From assembly GCA_965206355.1 (NCBI GenBank), contig OZ242212.1, positions 62,001 to 126,000 on the forward strand: a DNA stretch of 64,000 nt. Direction: 5' to 3'. A model generated the notes under the pieces. The model ran no database searches, had not been told where the DNA came from, and saw nothing but the letters and a program-made list of their open reading frames with translations. This DNA comes from Spongiihabitans sp965206355. GTDB taxonomy: Bacteria; Pseudomonadota; Gammaproteobacteria; Arenicellales; Poriferihabitantaceae. Below, one piece after another: positions 16,444-25,081 of this stretch; the first letter of the stretch is position 1; every line of letters starts with the position of its first letter. The position numbers and the translations under genes are program-made.

Positions 16444-16698
16444 ATGGCTTTGTATATCACCGATGACTGCATTAATTGTGATGTATGCGAGCCGGAGTGC
16501 CCGAACGATGCTATTTATCAGGGAGAATTGATTTATGAAATCAATTGTGAATTATGTACCGAATGCGTTGGACATTTTGAAACCAGCCAATGTGTTGAGA
16601 TCTGTCCAGTCGCGTGTATTCCGCTTGACCCGAATCATGTTGAGTCAGCGGATGAATTGATGCTCAAGTATAAAATCCTGATGCAAAAAACGACTTAG
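16444..16698 (+). CDS. YfhL-type 2[4Fe-4S] ferredoxin
   Basis: Small electron carrier of 84 residues. Two cluster-binding patterns are visible: CINCDVCEPECP near residues 9-20 and CELCTECVGHFETSQCVEICP near 35-55. The latter has the extended spacing typical of the YfhL/Chromatium-type ferredoxins. An AGGAG ribosome-binding site precedes the ATG. The gene follows coaD, as in many gammaproteobacteria. Its exact redox partner is not known. Confidence 0.92.
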   Translation: MALYITDDCINCDVCEPECPNDAIYQGELIYEINCELCTECVGHFETSQCVEICPVACIPLDPNHVESADELMLKYKILMQKTT

Positions 16699-17129
16699 CT
16701 CAAATTGATTTGCTGTTGGTGAATGAGGCCTCATCCATTGCTGTTTCCACCCTACAAAAGTTGCTCGAAATTTATCCCCGAATTGCTTTTGCCAGCACCG
16801 TGCATGGTTATGAAGGAATCGGTCTAGGGTTTGTATTACGCTTTAAGGAACTGCTGGAGGCGCATAGTTGAGGCTGGAAGCTCTGTACGCTGACTCATCC
16901 AATCCGCTGGGCGCAGGATGACGCACTGGAGCAATTTTTATTCGATGCGCCGTTACTTAATGCCGAAGCAGAGACCTCGCCAATCGCTACTGTCTCGGAT
17001 AAAACGGCATGTGATACGCTTGATTTTAATGTCATTGCCCGCGCTGATTTGGCGGAAAATGAAAAATTAACCCGCAACTTATTGCCCACATCAGGGCGAA
17101 AAACACGGTGTCACTCGGTTACGACATAG
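16699..17129 (+). pseudogene. tmcA: tRNA(Met) cytidine acetyltransferase (tmcA) fragment
   Basis: TmcA makes N4-acetylcytidine at the wobble position of elongator tRNA-Met. The remaining ~140 codons read DLLLVNEASSIAV, YPRIAFASTVHGYEGIGLGF, a TGA stop, then THPIRWAQDDALEQFLFDAPLLNAE. These correspond to the central helicase-like part (VDEAAAI, TTV.GYEGTGRGF, PIRWA). The N-terminal Walker A region and the whole acetyltransferase domain are missing. Located directly after the ferredoxin stop, with no start codon of its own. Functionally dead. Confidence 0.85.
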
Positions 17130-17169
17130 TGGTATTAAGTCTATCCACAGCAGGTGACGACAATAATAA

Positions 17170-17308
17170 GAGACCTTTGCACGGAAGATGATTTCGCTTT
17201 CAGGTCAGGCAAAAACGCACGGAATGAGGGAGTTTATGTTTATAAATGACCGATTGAGTACGTTTTTAACGTAGCATGGAGGTGAAATGGTTTTCGTGCA
17301 AAGGTCTC
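17170..17308 (+). mobile_element. MITE-like repeat copy 5 (139-bp form)
   Basis: Forward copy with slightly diverged right end (TTTTCGTGCAAAGGTCTC). Perfect 5-bp target duplication AATAA. It lies between the tmcA remnant and the 3' end of hisC. Confidence 0.92.
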
Positions 17309-17353
17309 AATAAAGAAATTCGATATTACTGCAACGGTTAATAGTAGCCGCGG

Positions 17354-18475
17354 TTAATTGGCGGTAACCAGCGCACGCAAAGCATCAATAAAGCACTTGT
17401 TTTCGTACTCGGTGCCGATAGTCACTCGCATATAATTGTCAAGATAATTATCAGGCGTTTGCCAAAGCGGTTGTTGATCCAGATTTTTAATTAAAATGCC
17501 CTTTTTTCGTAGTCCTTCAAATAGCGTATGACTCTGTTTAACCCTAAAAAACAAAAAATTTGTTTCGCTGGGAAAAACATGGATGCCGGGAATTTTACTC
17601 AATTCCTGAAAAACCCAGTGCTGATCTTGTCGTATTTGCTCGACTTGTTGTCGAAAAATCGCATAGTGCTGCAAATAAAATCGCGCACTCGCCTGCGTCA
17701 GGCTGTTGATATTATAAGGCAGGCGGAGCTTTTCCATTTGCTCAAGCCATTGCCAGTTGCCGATCATCATACCCAGACGCAATCCTGCCAGTCCGCTCTT
17801 GGACATCGTGCGTAACACCAATAAATTCGGATGTGCATCAATTTCAGCCAGAAATGTTTTTTTTGAAAAGGCGAAATATGCCTCATCAACAACAACCAAA
17901 CCTTGTGCCCGATTTAGTAGCTGTCGGATGAGAATCGGATCAAAGCAATTTCCGGTCGGATTATTCGGGTAAGCAAGAAAAATACACGCCGGATTGTGTG
18001 TGGTTATTGCCGCAAACAAGGCTTCAGCGTTAAGCGAACAATCCGCATTTAACGGTACGCCGACAAATTGTGTTGCCGTAGCGGTACTAATTTGCGGGTA
18101 CATAGAAAATGAAGGTAGTGGCGCAAGAAAGGTCCTGCCCGTACCACCCACCAGCATGGCGATAATCTGAATCAGTTCATCAGAACCATTACCCAGCATC
18201 AAACCGACCGTTTCGGGTATTGAGAAACAATGCCTGATGGCTGTTTTCAATTCACAACAATCAGCATCAGGATAACGATTGATCTGAACGGCATCCAAAC
18301 AACGCAGCCATTCACCCTTGAGCGAGTCTGATAACGCATAGGGGTTTTCCATCGCATCGAGCTTTAGCAACGCCTGTGCAGGTGGCACATGGTATGCCTG
18401 CAACGCACGTACCTCAGCGGATACCCATTGTTTTATACTGCTTTGTACATCGTCATTATCGGACAGTGCGGACAT
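17354..18475 (-). CDS. hisC: histidinol-phosphate aminotransferase
   Basis: PLP-dependent transaminase of histidine biosynthesis. The 373-residue protein has the aminotransferase class I/II layout: LDAMENPYAL near the N-terminus, LGNGSDELIQII, FLAYPNNPTGN, VVDEAYFAF, and the Schiff-base lysine in RTMSKSGLAGLRLG. The C-terminal MRVTIGTEYEN contains the conserved Arg for substrate phosphate/carboxylate. It lies 80 bp downstream of hisD in the same direction, the classic hisD-hisC order. The hisG that normally precedes hisD is not in this window. Confidence 0.95.
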   Translation of the reverse strand: MSALSDNDDVQSSIKQWVSAEVRALQAYHVPPAQALLKLDAMENPYALSDSLKGEWLRCLDAVQINRYPDADCCELKTAIRHCFSIPETVGLMLGNGSDELIQIIAMLVGGTGRTFLAPLPSFSMYPQISTATATQFVGVPLNADCSLNAEALFAAITTHNPACIFLAYPNNPTGNCFDPILIRQLLNRAQGLVVVDEAYFAFSKKTFLAEIDAHPNLLVLRTMSKSGLAGLRLGMMIGNWQWLEQMEKLRLPYNINSLTQASARFYLQHYAIFRQQVEQIRQDQHWVFQELSKIPGIHVFPSETNFLFFRVKQSHTLFEGLRKKGILIKNLDQQPLWQTPDNYLDNYMRVTIGTEYENKCFIDALRALVTAN

Positions 18476-18555
18476 TATGATTTCAGGCGCGATTTTAAGG
18501 TATGATTTTAGAATAGGCTTTGGATTATGCCTTGGAACAAAGGCGATGCGGCATG

Positions 18556-19863
18556 TTATCCGTCATTATGTTCGCTAGTGAGACGATATCTGGCAGATCG
18601 TTCATGGGCAGTCAAGCCCTCGCAATGTGCAAGCAAGGTAGCGATTTTTGCCATCTCATGTGCGCCGGCTTTTGATGCCTGAATGACGCTACTGCGTTTC
18701 TGAAAGTCATAAACACCCAGAGCTGAACTGAATCTGGCAGTGCCTGCGGTCGGTAAGACATGATTGGGTCCGGCACAATAATCCCCCAAAACTTCGGCAC
18801 TATACTTGCCGACAAATATGGCGCCTGCATGACGGATTTGTACCATCAACCCTTGCTCATCTTTGACCATCAGTTGTAAATGTTCCGGCGCAATAGTATT
18901 TGAAAGCTGTGCCGCCTGCGCTAATGAATCAACCAAAATAAGCACACCTTGTCTGTTCAGTGATTTTTCGATAATGTCCCTGCGCTCCATTTCGGGCAAC
19001 AATTTTGCTATTGAGGCACGGATTTTCTCCAGCATGGAGGGTGAATTTGTGATCGCAATAGATTGCGCCAGTTCATCGTGTTCAGCCTGAGCAAACAAAT
19101 CCATCGCCACCCAGTCGGGATCGGCGGACTCATCGCAAATGATGACAATTTCCGATGGTCCGGCAATCATGTCAATGCCGACATCGCCGAATACCCTTTT
19201 TTTGGCAGTAGCCACATAGATATTCCCGGGACCAACAATTTTATCAACTCGGGGAATACACTCGGTTCCATAAGCCAGCGCAGCAATGGCCTGTGCGCCT
19301 CCAATAGTAAATATGCGATCAACACCAGCGATTGATGCAGCAGCAATAACCGCCGAGTTAATCTCGCCGTTGGGTGTTGGGACGGTCATAATAATTTCGC
19401 CGACACCAGCGATTTTAGCTGGAATTGCGGTCATCAATACCGAAGACGGATAAGCTGCCTTGCCGCCAGGAACATAAACACCAACTTTATCCATTGCCGT
19501 AATATTTTGCCCGAGTCGGGTACCATTCGCTTCGGTATAACTCCATGACTGCTGAATTTCTTTCTGGTGAAATCCTCGAATTCGCATCGCTGCCGCCCGT
19601 AACGCCTCGGTCAATTCAAAACCGATGCTGTTGATGTGCCCATCTATTGCGGCGACGCTCAGCTCCAGTTGCGATACCTGTGCGACCTCTAAACCATCTA
19701 ATTGATGGGTATAGTCAACAAGCGCACGATCACCCTCAGTGCGTACTGTTTCGATAATCGTTTTGACAATGTCCTCCACCGAATTATCAACATCAATGTT
19801 GCGATCCAATAATTTTTGCAGCTCAGCATCAAAATTTTTATCGGCGAAACGTAGCTCTAACAT
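18556..19863 (-). CDS. hisD: histidinol dehydrogenase
   Basis: Catalyses the last two oxidations of histidine biosynthesis (histidinol to histidine, NAD+- and Zn-dependent). The 435-residue length is typical. Seen are KVGVYVPGGKAAYPSSVLMTAIPA, GGAQAIAALAYGTE, KIVGPGNIYVATAK, the GPSEIVIICDESADP segment, LFAQAEHDE (catalytic region), NHVLPTAGTARFSS and a C-terminal AHERSARYRL. The start MLELRFADKNF fits the family. Upstream, where hisG is found in most gammaproteobacteria, lies the restriction-modification cassette. Confidence 0.97.
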   Translation of the reverse strand: MLELRFADKNFDAELQKLLDRNIDVDNSVEDIVKTIIETVRTEGDRALVDYTHQLDGLEVAQVSQLELSVAAIDGHINSIGFELTEALRAAAMRIRGFHQKEIQQSWSYTEANGTRLGQNITAMDKVGVYVPGGKAAYPSSVLMTAIPAKIAGVGEIIMTVPTPNGEINSAVIAAASIAGVDRIFTIGGAQAIAALAYGTECIPRVDKIVGPGNIYVATAKKRVFGDVGIDMIAGPSEIVIICDESADPDWVAMDLFAQAEHDELAQSIAITNSPSMLEKIRASIAKLLPEMERRDIIEKSLNRQGVLILVDSLAQAAQLSNTIAPEHLQLMVKDEQGLMVQIRHAGAIFVGKYSAEVLGDYCAGPNHVLPTAGTARFSSALGVYDFQKRSSVIQASKAGAHEMAKIATLLAHCEGLTAHERSARYRLTSEHNDG

Positions 19864-20040
19864 GGCAGGAAAACGGTGGCGGGCAAGAACCAGTTGTTCA
19901 TAATACAGTTTGTGATATTCTTTCTATTTCTCTTTGATTAAGAGCTGGTTCCTGTATTTCAAGGGCTTTCCATGCGCTTAGATAGGAAATTTTATGATAC
20001 CGTAAAAATCTCTTACTGAAATAGAAAATCTGACAATATC

Positions 20041-20886
20041 TTAATAATTGGTTAGCACGCTGTTATCAATACACAGTTTGTAATACTGTTCGTTTTTTTC
20101 ACAACCAATAAAATTTCTACCGAGTGTTTTACTTGCAATGGCTGTTGTGCCGCCACCCATAAAGCAATCCAACACTAAATCGCCTTTGTTAGAGCTGGCT
20201 TTAATTATTCTTTCGATCATATCTAATGGCTTTGGTGTTAAGTGGGACATTTTTTGCACTTTACCATTTTTTTTGTTTTTGTGCCTGTGGCTACTAAAAT
20301 CCCAAACTTCTGAACATAATCTACCATTAGGGTTAGGGAACCACCTTTTGCCATTTTTTAGAATCCCCTTTTTTGTGGCATGCTTTATTCTATCTATACT
20401 TTTATAAGGCTCTCTAATGTCGTCAAAATTAAAAATCGGATTACCTTTGGTAAAAAATAAAATAGTTTCAGAATTATTAACAAATTTATTTTTTGGGCTA
20501 CTCATACCATCTTGCTTATTCCATACAATCCAGTTCTTAAAGGTCATTTCTTTCTCTATTAAAAATTGCAGTATATACGCACAGTTAAAAGGCGTATTGA
20601 AAACATATAAACTACTATTTTGCTTTAATTTTGGTAGTAATAATTCTATCCAATTAAAAGTAAAATGCAAGAAATCATCATGGTTTTTAAAAGTATCCCA
20701 GTCTGCTTTTTTCATATTATAGGGTGGATCAACCACAGCCAAATCAATAGAGTTATCTAATACTTTGGTGCGTAAAAAATCAAATACATCCAAATTGTAA
20801 ATTTTATTGATTTCTGCTTGCAGTATTTCTTTACATGCTCGTTTATAAAGCATATTTGTCTGCTTGATTAGATTAGACTGCATCAT
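20041..20886 (-). CDS. DNA methyltransferase (N6-adenine type, DPPY) of a type II R-M system
   Basis: Second modification enzyme of the cassette, 281 residues. Beta-class order: catalytic VVDPPYNMKKAD at residues ~51-62 and SAM-binding LDCFMGGGTTAIA near the C-terminus. DPPY favours N6-adenine methylation. The start overlaps the nuclease 3' end by 14 bp, so translation is coupled. The gene is strongly A+T-rich compared with flanking hisD and murA, a sign of horizontal transfer. With the TSPPY methyltransferase upstream it would protect the two strands of an asymmetric site (inference from related two-methyltransferase systems). Confidence 0.85.
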   Translation of the reverse strand: MMQSNLIKQTNMLYKRACKEILQAEINKIYNLDVFDFLRTKVLDNSIDLAVVDPPYNMKKADWDTFKNHDDFLHFTFNWIELLLPKLKQNSSLYVFNTPFNCAYILQFLIEKEMTFKNWIVWNKQDGMSSPKNKFVNNSETILFFTKGNPIFNFDDIREPYKSIDRIKHATKKGILKNGKRWFPNPNGRLCSEVWDFSSHRHKNKKNGKVQKMSHLTPKPLDMIERIIKASSNKGDLVLDCFMGGGTTAIASKTLGRNFIGCEKNEQYYKLCIDNSVLTNY

Positions 20887-22225
20887 CTAACCGCAACACA
20901 AGCTCATCACCTAAAGAAAAACCATTGCACCAGCCAATAACGCTAATGGTATGTTTTATGCTTTTCGTGTAGTTTCCGTAAACTGTTTTTCCAGTGGGTT
21001 CTTTTATCTTGTCAAAATAATTTTTGACTTGAGCTTGAAAGGTATCAGGGTTTGAAATAGCTCTATAAACTTTAATTAAGTTAACAACAATGTCAAAATC
21101 GTCCTCGTTGTATGCGTGTATAACGAAATAATTAAATTCATCTAATGTTAAGTAGTCCAATTTTTGCAATAGTCTTTTTGTAAATATAACGATTGCTAAC
21201 CCGTTAAATGAAAAATTGAAAAAATAATCTGAATATAATTTCTTTACGTCATCCAAATTATCACACTGGTTTACTTGAACCCCTAAATCCGTTAGGCATA
21301 GTATTTTTTTGTCTAGTTTTCCATTTTCTTTAATTGGGTGATAGCACCAGTCAAATTTCAGAAGATAATTTTTTGCTTGTCGGATAAACAAACCATGCAT
21401 TGATGTCTTTAAGTTTTCTCTTTGAAAGTTACTGTTTATTTCAAATCTATCCAATAGTTTCAAGTAATTCTCATCATTAGAACTATCCCCCAATGTAATG
21501 CCTGATCCAATAAAAGACAAATAAGATTTTAAGTGCTTAATGTTTGCGTCATCAACATATCCCTGATCTGGTATAACATACCAACCACGCCATAATGAGC
21601 TTATGCCTTTGCTGGCATATTTGGGTATATCTATCCAACTTTTAACATATTCAAAAAGAATTTCTATTTTTTCATCATCATCTTGATTGGAGTCGTGAAC
21701 AATTTTTGCGGGCTTATTTTTAAACGCTTTTCTTTCGTTTATTTTTTCTTGCAATGAATTAACTTCATCAATACTAATTGCGCTTGAGTTTTCGCTATCC
21801 CACAGATAATTAAAAAACATCAAGGCATTTGAAGTGGTGTTTTGTTCCTCGACTAACACGCTCGCCTCCACATTATCTATCAATGCGGCACGCGTAAGAT
21901 TAGCCGATCCAATTAGCATTTTCCAGTTCGTTTTGTTTTTTCCAAATAACCAGATTTTAGGATGAAATGTGCCTGTGTTACTTTGATAAACTCTAACATC
22001 TACACCATTCTCAATTAGTTTTTTAATTCCTGATAATTGTGTGATACCCATATCCAAACTACAAAGCAATTTAGTGGGTTTGTCTTTTATTCTGTCTAAA
22101 ATAACATCCACGCCATTTTCTCTAACATACGCCACGACAAAAAGCAGTTGATTTGCATCATCTATCTGGGTTTCAATCACCTTTCTATGATTTCCTAAAT
22201 GACTGATTTGGTTTTGTATAAACAT
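20873..22225 (-). CDS. PLD-fold restriction endonuclease (BfiI/NgoFVII-like)
   Basis: 450-residue protein whose first ~170 residues form one phospholipase-D-type nuclease module. Catalytic FHPKIWLF (His88, Lys90) is followed by IGSANLTRAAL (Gly106, Ser107, Asn109), the HxK...GSxN signature. The remaining ~280 residues have no recognised motif and would hold the DNA-recognition domain. PLD-type restriction enzymes work as dimers with one active site and do not need a metal (known for BfiI). Flanked by two methyltransferases and overlapping the downstream one. A DNA-repair or toxin PLD nuclease is possible, but the context makes restriction most likely. Confidence 0.78.
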   Translation of the reverse strand: MFIQNQISHLGNHRKVIETQIDDANQLLFVVAYVRENGVDVILDRIKDKPTKLLCSLDMGITQLSGIKKLIENGVDVRVYQSNTGTFHPKIWLFGKNKTNWKMLIGSANLTRAALIDNVEASVLVEEQNTTSNALMFFNYLWDSENSSAISIDEVNSLQEKINERKAFKNKPAKIVHDSNQDDDEKIEILFEYVKSWIDIPKYASKGISSLWRGWYVIPDQGYVDDANIKHLKSYLSFIGSGITLGDSSNDENYLKLLDRFEINSNFQRENLKTSMHGLFIRQAKNYLLKFDWCYHPIKENGKLDKKILCLTDLGVQVNQCDNLDDVKKLYSDYFFNFSFNGLAIVIFTKRLLQKLDYLTLDEFNYFVIHAYNEDDFDIVVNLIKVYRAISNPDTFQAQVKNYFDKIKEPTGKTVYGNYTKSIKHTISVIGWCNGFSLGDELVLRLDDAV

Positions 22226-22234
22226 GTTTTGACC

Positions 22235-23065
22235 CTAAACACTATTTAATTTTTTTTCGATAATTTCTCGATAATTAGTCATTATTTCATAACCGATACA
22301 ACTCCTTCCTAGCTCTTTTGCAACTTTTAGGGTCGTGCCACTCCCTGCAAATGGGTCAAGCACAGTATCTCCTACAAATGAAAAAAGTTTAACACATCTT
22401 TTGACTATCTCCTCCGGCATTATTGCCGAGTGTTCGCCAAAAGCTAAATCGTTTTTATTGGGTATAGATATATTCCAAATTTGTTTGGTATATTCTACCC
22501 ATTCTTTTTGGGTTAATTTACTTTTTGCTTTCGTTTCTTGTGATATGTTGTTGCTTGGTTTGCCGTCTTTAACATAAACAGCAATAAATTCACTGGTATT
22601 TTGAGCATAAAAATTTCTTGGGTACGGATAACTACCAAACATCAGGCTCTTTGAGGTATTGGTTCTATTCCAAATATAAGTATCAAACAAAAACATTGCA
22701 GTGTTCTTCCGATAAATAATAGAACTTTGAATATCCGAATTTAAATCAAAGATATGTCTATTATAATGGGTGGAAAATTCGTTTTTTTTCATTGGCATTA
22801 AAGGAGCGTTGATAATTAGTTTACCATTTGGCTTTAATACTCTTTCACATTCTTTCCATACTTTTTGCAATTCTTTGAGGAAAGTTTTGTAATTTTGTAT
22901 GTCGCCTATTTGACTTGTGTGATTTTGCGAATGCGTCTCATCTTGATAGCCATTCTTTGCATAATCTTTGATATTAAAGTAAGGCGGAGAAGTAATAATT
23001 AAATCAACAATTCCATTTTCAACCTCATCCATTTTTTGAGAACTTTTAAAGTATATATGTTCCAT
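22235..23065 (-). CDS. DNA methyltransferase (TSPPY type) of a type II R-M system
   Basis: First modification enzyme of the cassette, 276 residues. Catalytic IITSPPYFNIKDY at residues ~23-35 and DTVLDPFAGSGTTLKVA near residue 240 give the beta-class order. TSPPY suggests N4-cytosine (or N6-adenine) methylation. ECERVLKPNGKLIIN is a typical motif region between them. It begins 2 bp after the stop of a truncated PP-loop gene and ends 10 bp before the nuclease. A+T-rich like its neighbours. Confidence 0.85.
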   Translation of the reverse strand: MEHIYFKSSQKMDEVENGIVDLIITSPPYFNIKDYAKNGYQDETHSQNHTSQIGDIQNYKTFLKELQKVWKECERVLKPNGKLIINAPLMPMKKNEFSTHYNRHIFDLNSDIQSSIIYRKNTAMFLFDTYIWNRTNTSKSLMFGSYPYPRNFYAQNTSEFIAVYVKDGKPSNNISQETKAKSKLTQKEWVEYTKQIWNISIPNKNDLAFGEHSAIMPEEIVKRCVKLFSFVGDTVLDPFAGSGTTLKVAKELGRSCIGYEIMTNYREIIEKKLNSV

Positions 23066-23067
23066 TC

Positions 23068-23232
23068 CTATTCTGTCTGATTTGCATAATAACTCTTAAA
23101 TTCAGCCGACGTGTTGTTAAACACAATCACATCGCCTCTTTCAGGTTTTAATGTTTTTTGTACTAGCAACTCCATAAGCATCATCCCCGAAGAACGACCG
23201 CCTGAAAATTTAACAATATGGGGTTTGTTCAT
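23068..23232 (-). pseudogene. truncated PAPS-reductase-like PP-loop protein (54 aa)
   Basis: Short frame from ATG 23232: VKFSGGRSSGMMLMELL, then KPERGDVIVFNNTSAEF, ending KSYYANQTE and TAG. SGGRSSG is the PP-loop ATP-pyrophosphatase motif, and the second block matches the next conserved stretch of phosphoadenosine-phosphosulfate-reductase-like proteins that accompany phage and restriction-modification genes. Full-length relatives have several hundred residues, so this is an N-terminal stub. It may still be translated and coupled to the methyltransferase 2 bp downstream. It lies 12 bp from the murA stop and so marks the cassette boundary. Confidence 0.65.
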
Positions 23233-23244
23233 AACAAAAGTCAA

Positions 23245-24537
23245 TCAGGCGGTCAATAGCGGTTCTTCATTGCTATAATGACCGGGTAGCCGACGAACAT
23301 TCGCACCCATTTGTGACAGTTTTTCTTCGATGCGATCGTAACCACGGTCAATATGGTAAATACGATCTATAACGGTATTTCCCGTGGCAATTAACCCCGC
23401 CAGAACCAAACATGCTGAAGCACGCAAATCCGTTGCCATAACCGGTGCGCCGTGGAGTCGGTCGACGCCGCGAATAATCGCTATGTTGCCGTCTAATTCG
23501 ATGTCCGCACCCATGCGCTGTAATTCGTGAACGTGCATATAGCGATTTTCAAATACCGTCTCAACCACGGTTGCGGTTCCTTCAGCAATAGCATTGAGCA
23601 ATACAAACTGTGCCTGCATGTCGGTCGGGAAAGCCGGATACGGTGCGGTGCGAACGCTGACCGATTTTATCGGTCCCCGCGGAGCCTTGAGATAAATCCA
23701 GTCACTTCCGGTTTCGATAACTGCGCCCGCTTCGCTTAATTTGTCGAGTACCGACTCAAGCTGTTTCGGGATGACATCTTTGACTTTTATTTCACCACCG
23801 GAAATGGTTGCCGCAACCAAAAAGGTACCCGCTTCGATTCGATCTGGTATGACTCGATGTTTCGCGCCGCCCAGTTTTTCAACGCCTTCGATGGTAATTT
23901 CGTCCGCTCCGGCACCTTCTATTTTTGCCCCCATCGCATTCAGGCAATCTGCCAGATCAACGACTTCCGGTTCCCTCGCCGCATTTTCAATCGTGGTCAA
24001 CCCATCTGCCAGAACCGCAGCCATCATCAGGTTTTCGGTACCGGTAACGGATATTAAATCCATAAATATCCGCGCCCCTTTTAGTTTGTCGGCTTTGGCT
24101 TTGATATATCCACCATCGATGGTTATTTTGGCACCCATTGCTTCGAGTCCCTTAATGTGCAAATTCACCGGCCTTGAGCCAATGGCACAACCACCGGGTA
24201 GCGAAACTTCGGCTTCCCCGAATCGGGCAACCAATGGACCGAGCACTAGAATTGAGGCGCGCATGGTTCTGACTAATTCATAAGGGGCAACTACGCTACT
24301 CACTTCTGAGGCATTCGCTTCAATGGACAATTTTTCATCAACCTGGAGCTTCACCCCCAATTGACCGAGTAGTTCCATCGTTGTGGTGATGTCATGCAGG
24401 TGGGGAATATTACTAATCTCCAGGGTTTCTGCCGTAAGCAAAGACGCAATCATCAGCGGAAGTGCGGCATTTTTTGCACCGGAAATTCGTACCTCACCCT
24501 TCAGAGGCCCTTTACCCGTTACTATGAGTTTATCCAT
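23245..24537 (-). CDS. murA: UDP-N-acetylglucosamine 1-carboxyvinyltransferase
   Basis: First committed step of peptidoglycan synthesis: transfers enolpyruvate from PEP to UDP-GlcNAc. The 430-residue protein shows the standard features: SGAKNAALPLMIASLLT at the start, the fosfomycin-target cysteine in LPGGCAIGSRPVNLH (about residue 116), DLRASACLVLAGL, and IDRGYDRIEEKL near the C-terminus. In related bacteria murA is followed by hisG-hisD-hisC. Here the restriction-modification cassette intervenes. MITE copy 6 lies 16 bp upstream of the start codon, so its 5' untranslated region contains the element. Confidence 0.97.
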   Translation of the reverse strand: MDKLIVTGKGPLKGEVRISGAKNAALPLMIASLLTAETLEISNIPHLHDITTTMELLGQLGVKLQVDEKLSIEANASEVSSVVAPYELVRTMRASILVLGPLVARFGEAEVSLPGGCAIGSRPVNLHIKGLEAMGAKITIDGGYIKAKADKLKGARIFMDLISVTGTENLMMAAVLADGLTTIENAAREPEVVDLADCLNAMGAKIEGAGADEITIEGVEKLGGAKHRVIPDRIEAGTFLVAATISGGEIKVKDVIPKQLESVLDKLSEAGAVIETGSDWIYLKAPRGPIKSVSVRTAPYPAFPTDMQAQFVLLNAIAEGTATVVETVFENRYMHVHELQRMGADIELDGNIAIIRGVDRLHGAPVMATDLRASACLVLAGLIATGNTVIDRIYHIDRGYDRIEEKLSQMGANVRRLPGHYSNEEPLLTA

Positions 24538-24553
24538 TTGTTAATTACACATT

Positions 24554-24692
24554 GAGAGCTTTGCACGAAAGCCATTTCACCTGCATGCTGCGTTAAAATC
24601 GTACTCAATCGGTCATTTATAAGCATAAACTCCCTCATTCCGTACGTTTTTGCCTTGCCTGAAAGCGAAATCATCTTCCGTACAAAAGTCTC
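24554..24692 (-). mobile_element. MITE-like repeat copy 6 (139-bp form)
   Basis: Reverse-oriented copy with diverged ends (GAGAGCTTTGCACG, TACAAAAGTCTC), so probably older. Flanks ACATT and ACATC are a near-perfect 5-bp duplication. It is inserted 16 bp upstream of the murA start codon. Confidence 0.9.
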
Positions 24693-24738
24693 ACATCACG
24701 AATGCGGGCATGACCAACATAACGACTGGAATCTCGCA

Positions 24739-25059
24739 TCAATCCCAACGGTCGTCTTTAACCTGCACCATGCCATTAACAATCTGCACCGGAAATGTAT
24801 CGATCGCCTCATAAGCTGGGGGCGCAGTAACTTGCCCTGTTTTGATATTAAATTGTGCACCATGTCGGGGGCATTCAATATTTTCCCCAATCACACAACC
24901 GCCAGCAATTTCACTGCCATCATGGGTACACAAATCTTCGATGGCATAAAACTCACCATCGAGGTTGAAAATGGCAATCATGGCATCATCTACCTCAACG
25001 ACAATGTGTTTTCCGGGTTTTAATTTCTCTGCCTTAACCGCATCGACCCACTCACTCAT
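24739..25059 (-). CDS. Rieske [2Fe-2S] ferredoxin-like protein
   Basis: 106-residue Rieske-domain protein. Cluster ligands are in LCTHDG (Cys, His) and ECPRHGAQF (Cys, His), with the typical ~18-residue gap. No membrane anchor. Such small Rieske proteins often end SUF operons (after sufT) in proteobacteria, as here. They are presumed electron carriers, though resemblance to aromatic dioxygenase ferredoxins is only structural. Starts 23 bp after the sufT-like stop, so probably co-transcribed with the suf genes. Confidence 0.88.
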   Translation of the reverse strand: MSEWVDAVKAEKLKPGKHIVVEVDDAMIAIFNLDGEFYAIEDLCTHDGSEIAGGCVIGENIECPRHGAQFNIKTGQVTAPPAYEAIDTFPVQIVNGMVQVKDDRWD

Positions 25060-25081
25060 TCCGGAAGTTCCTTACAGGGGA

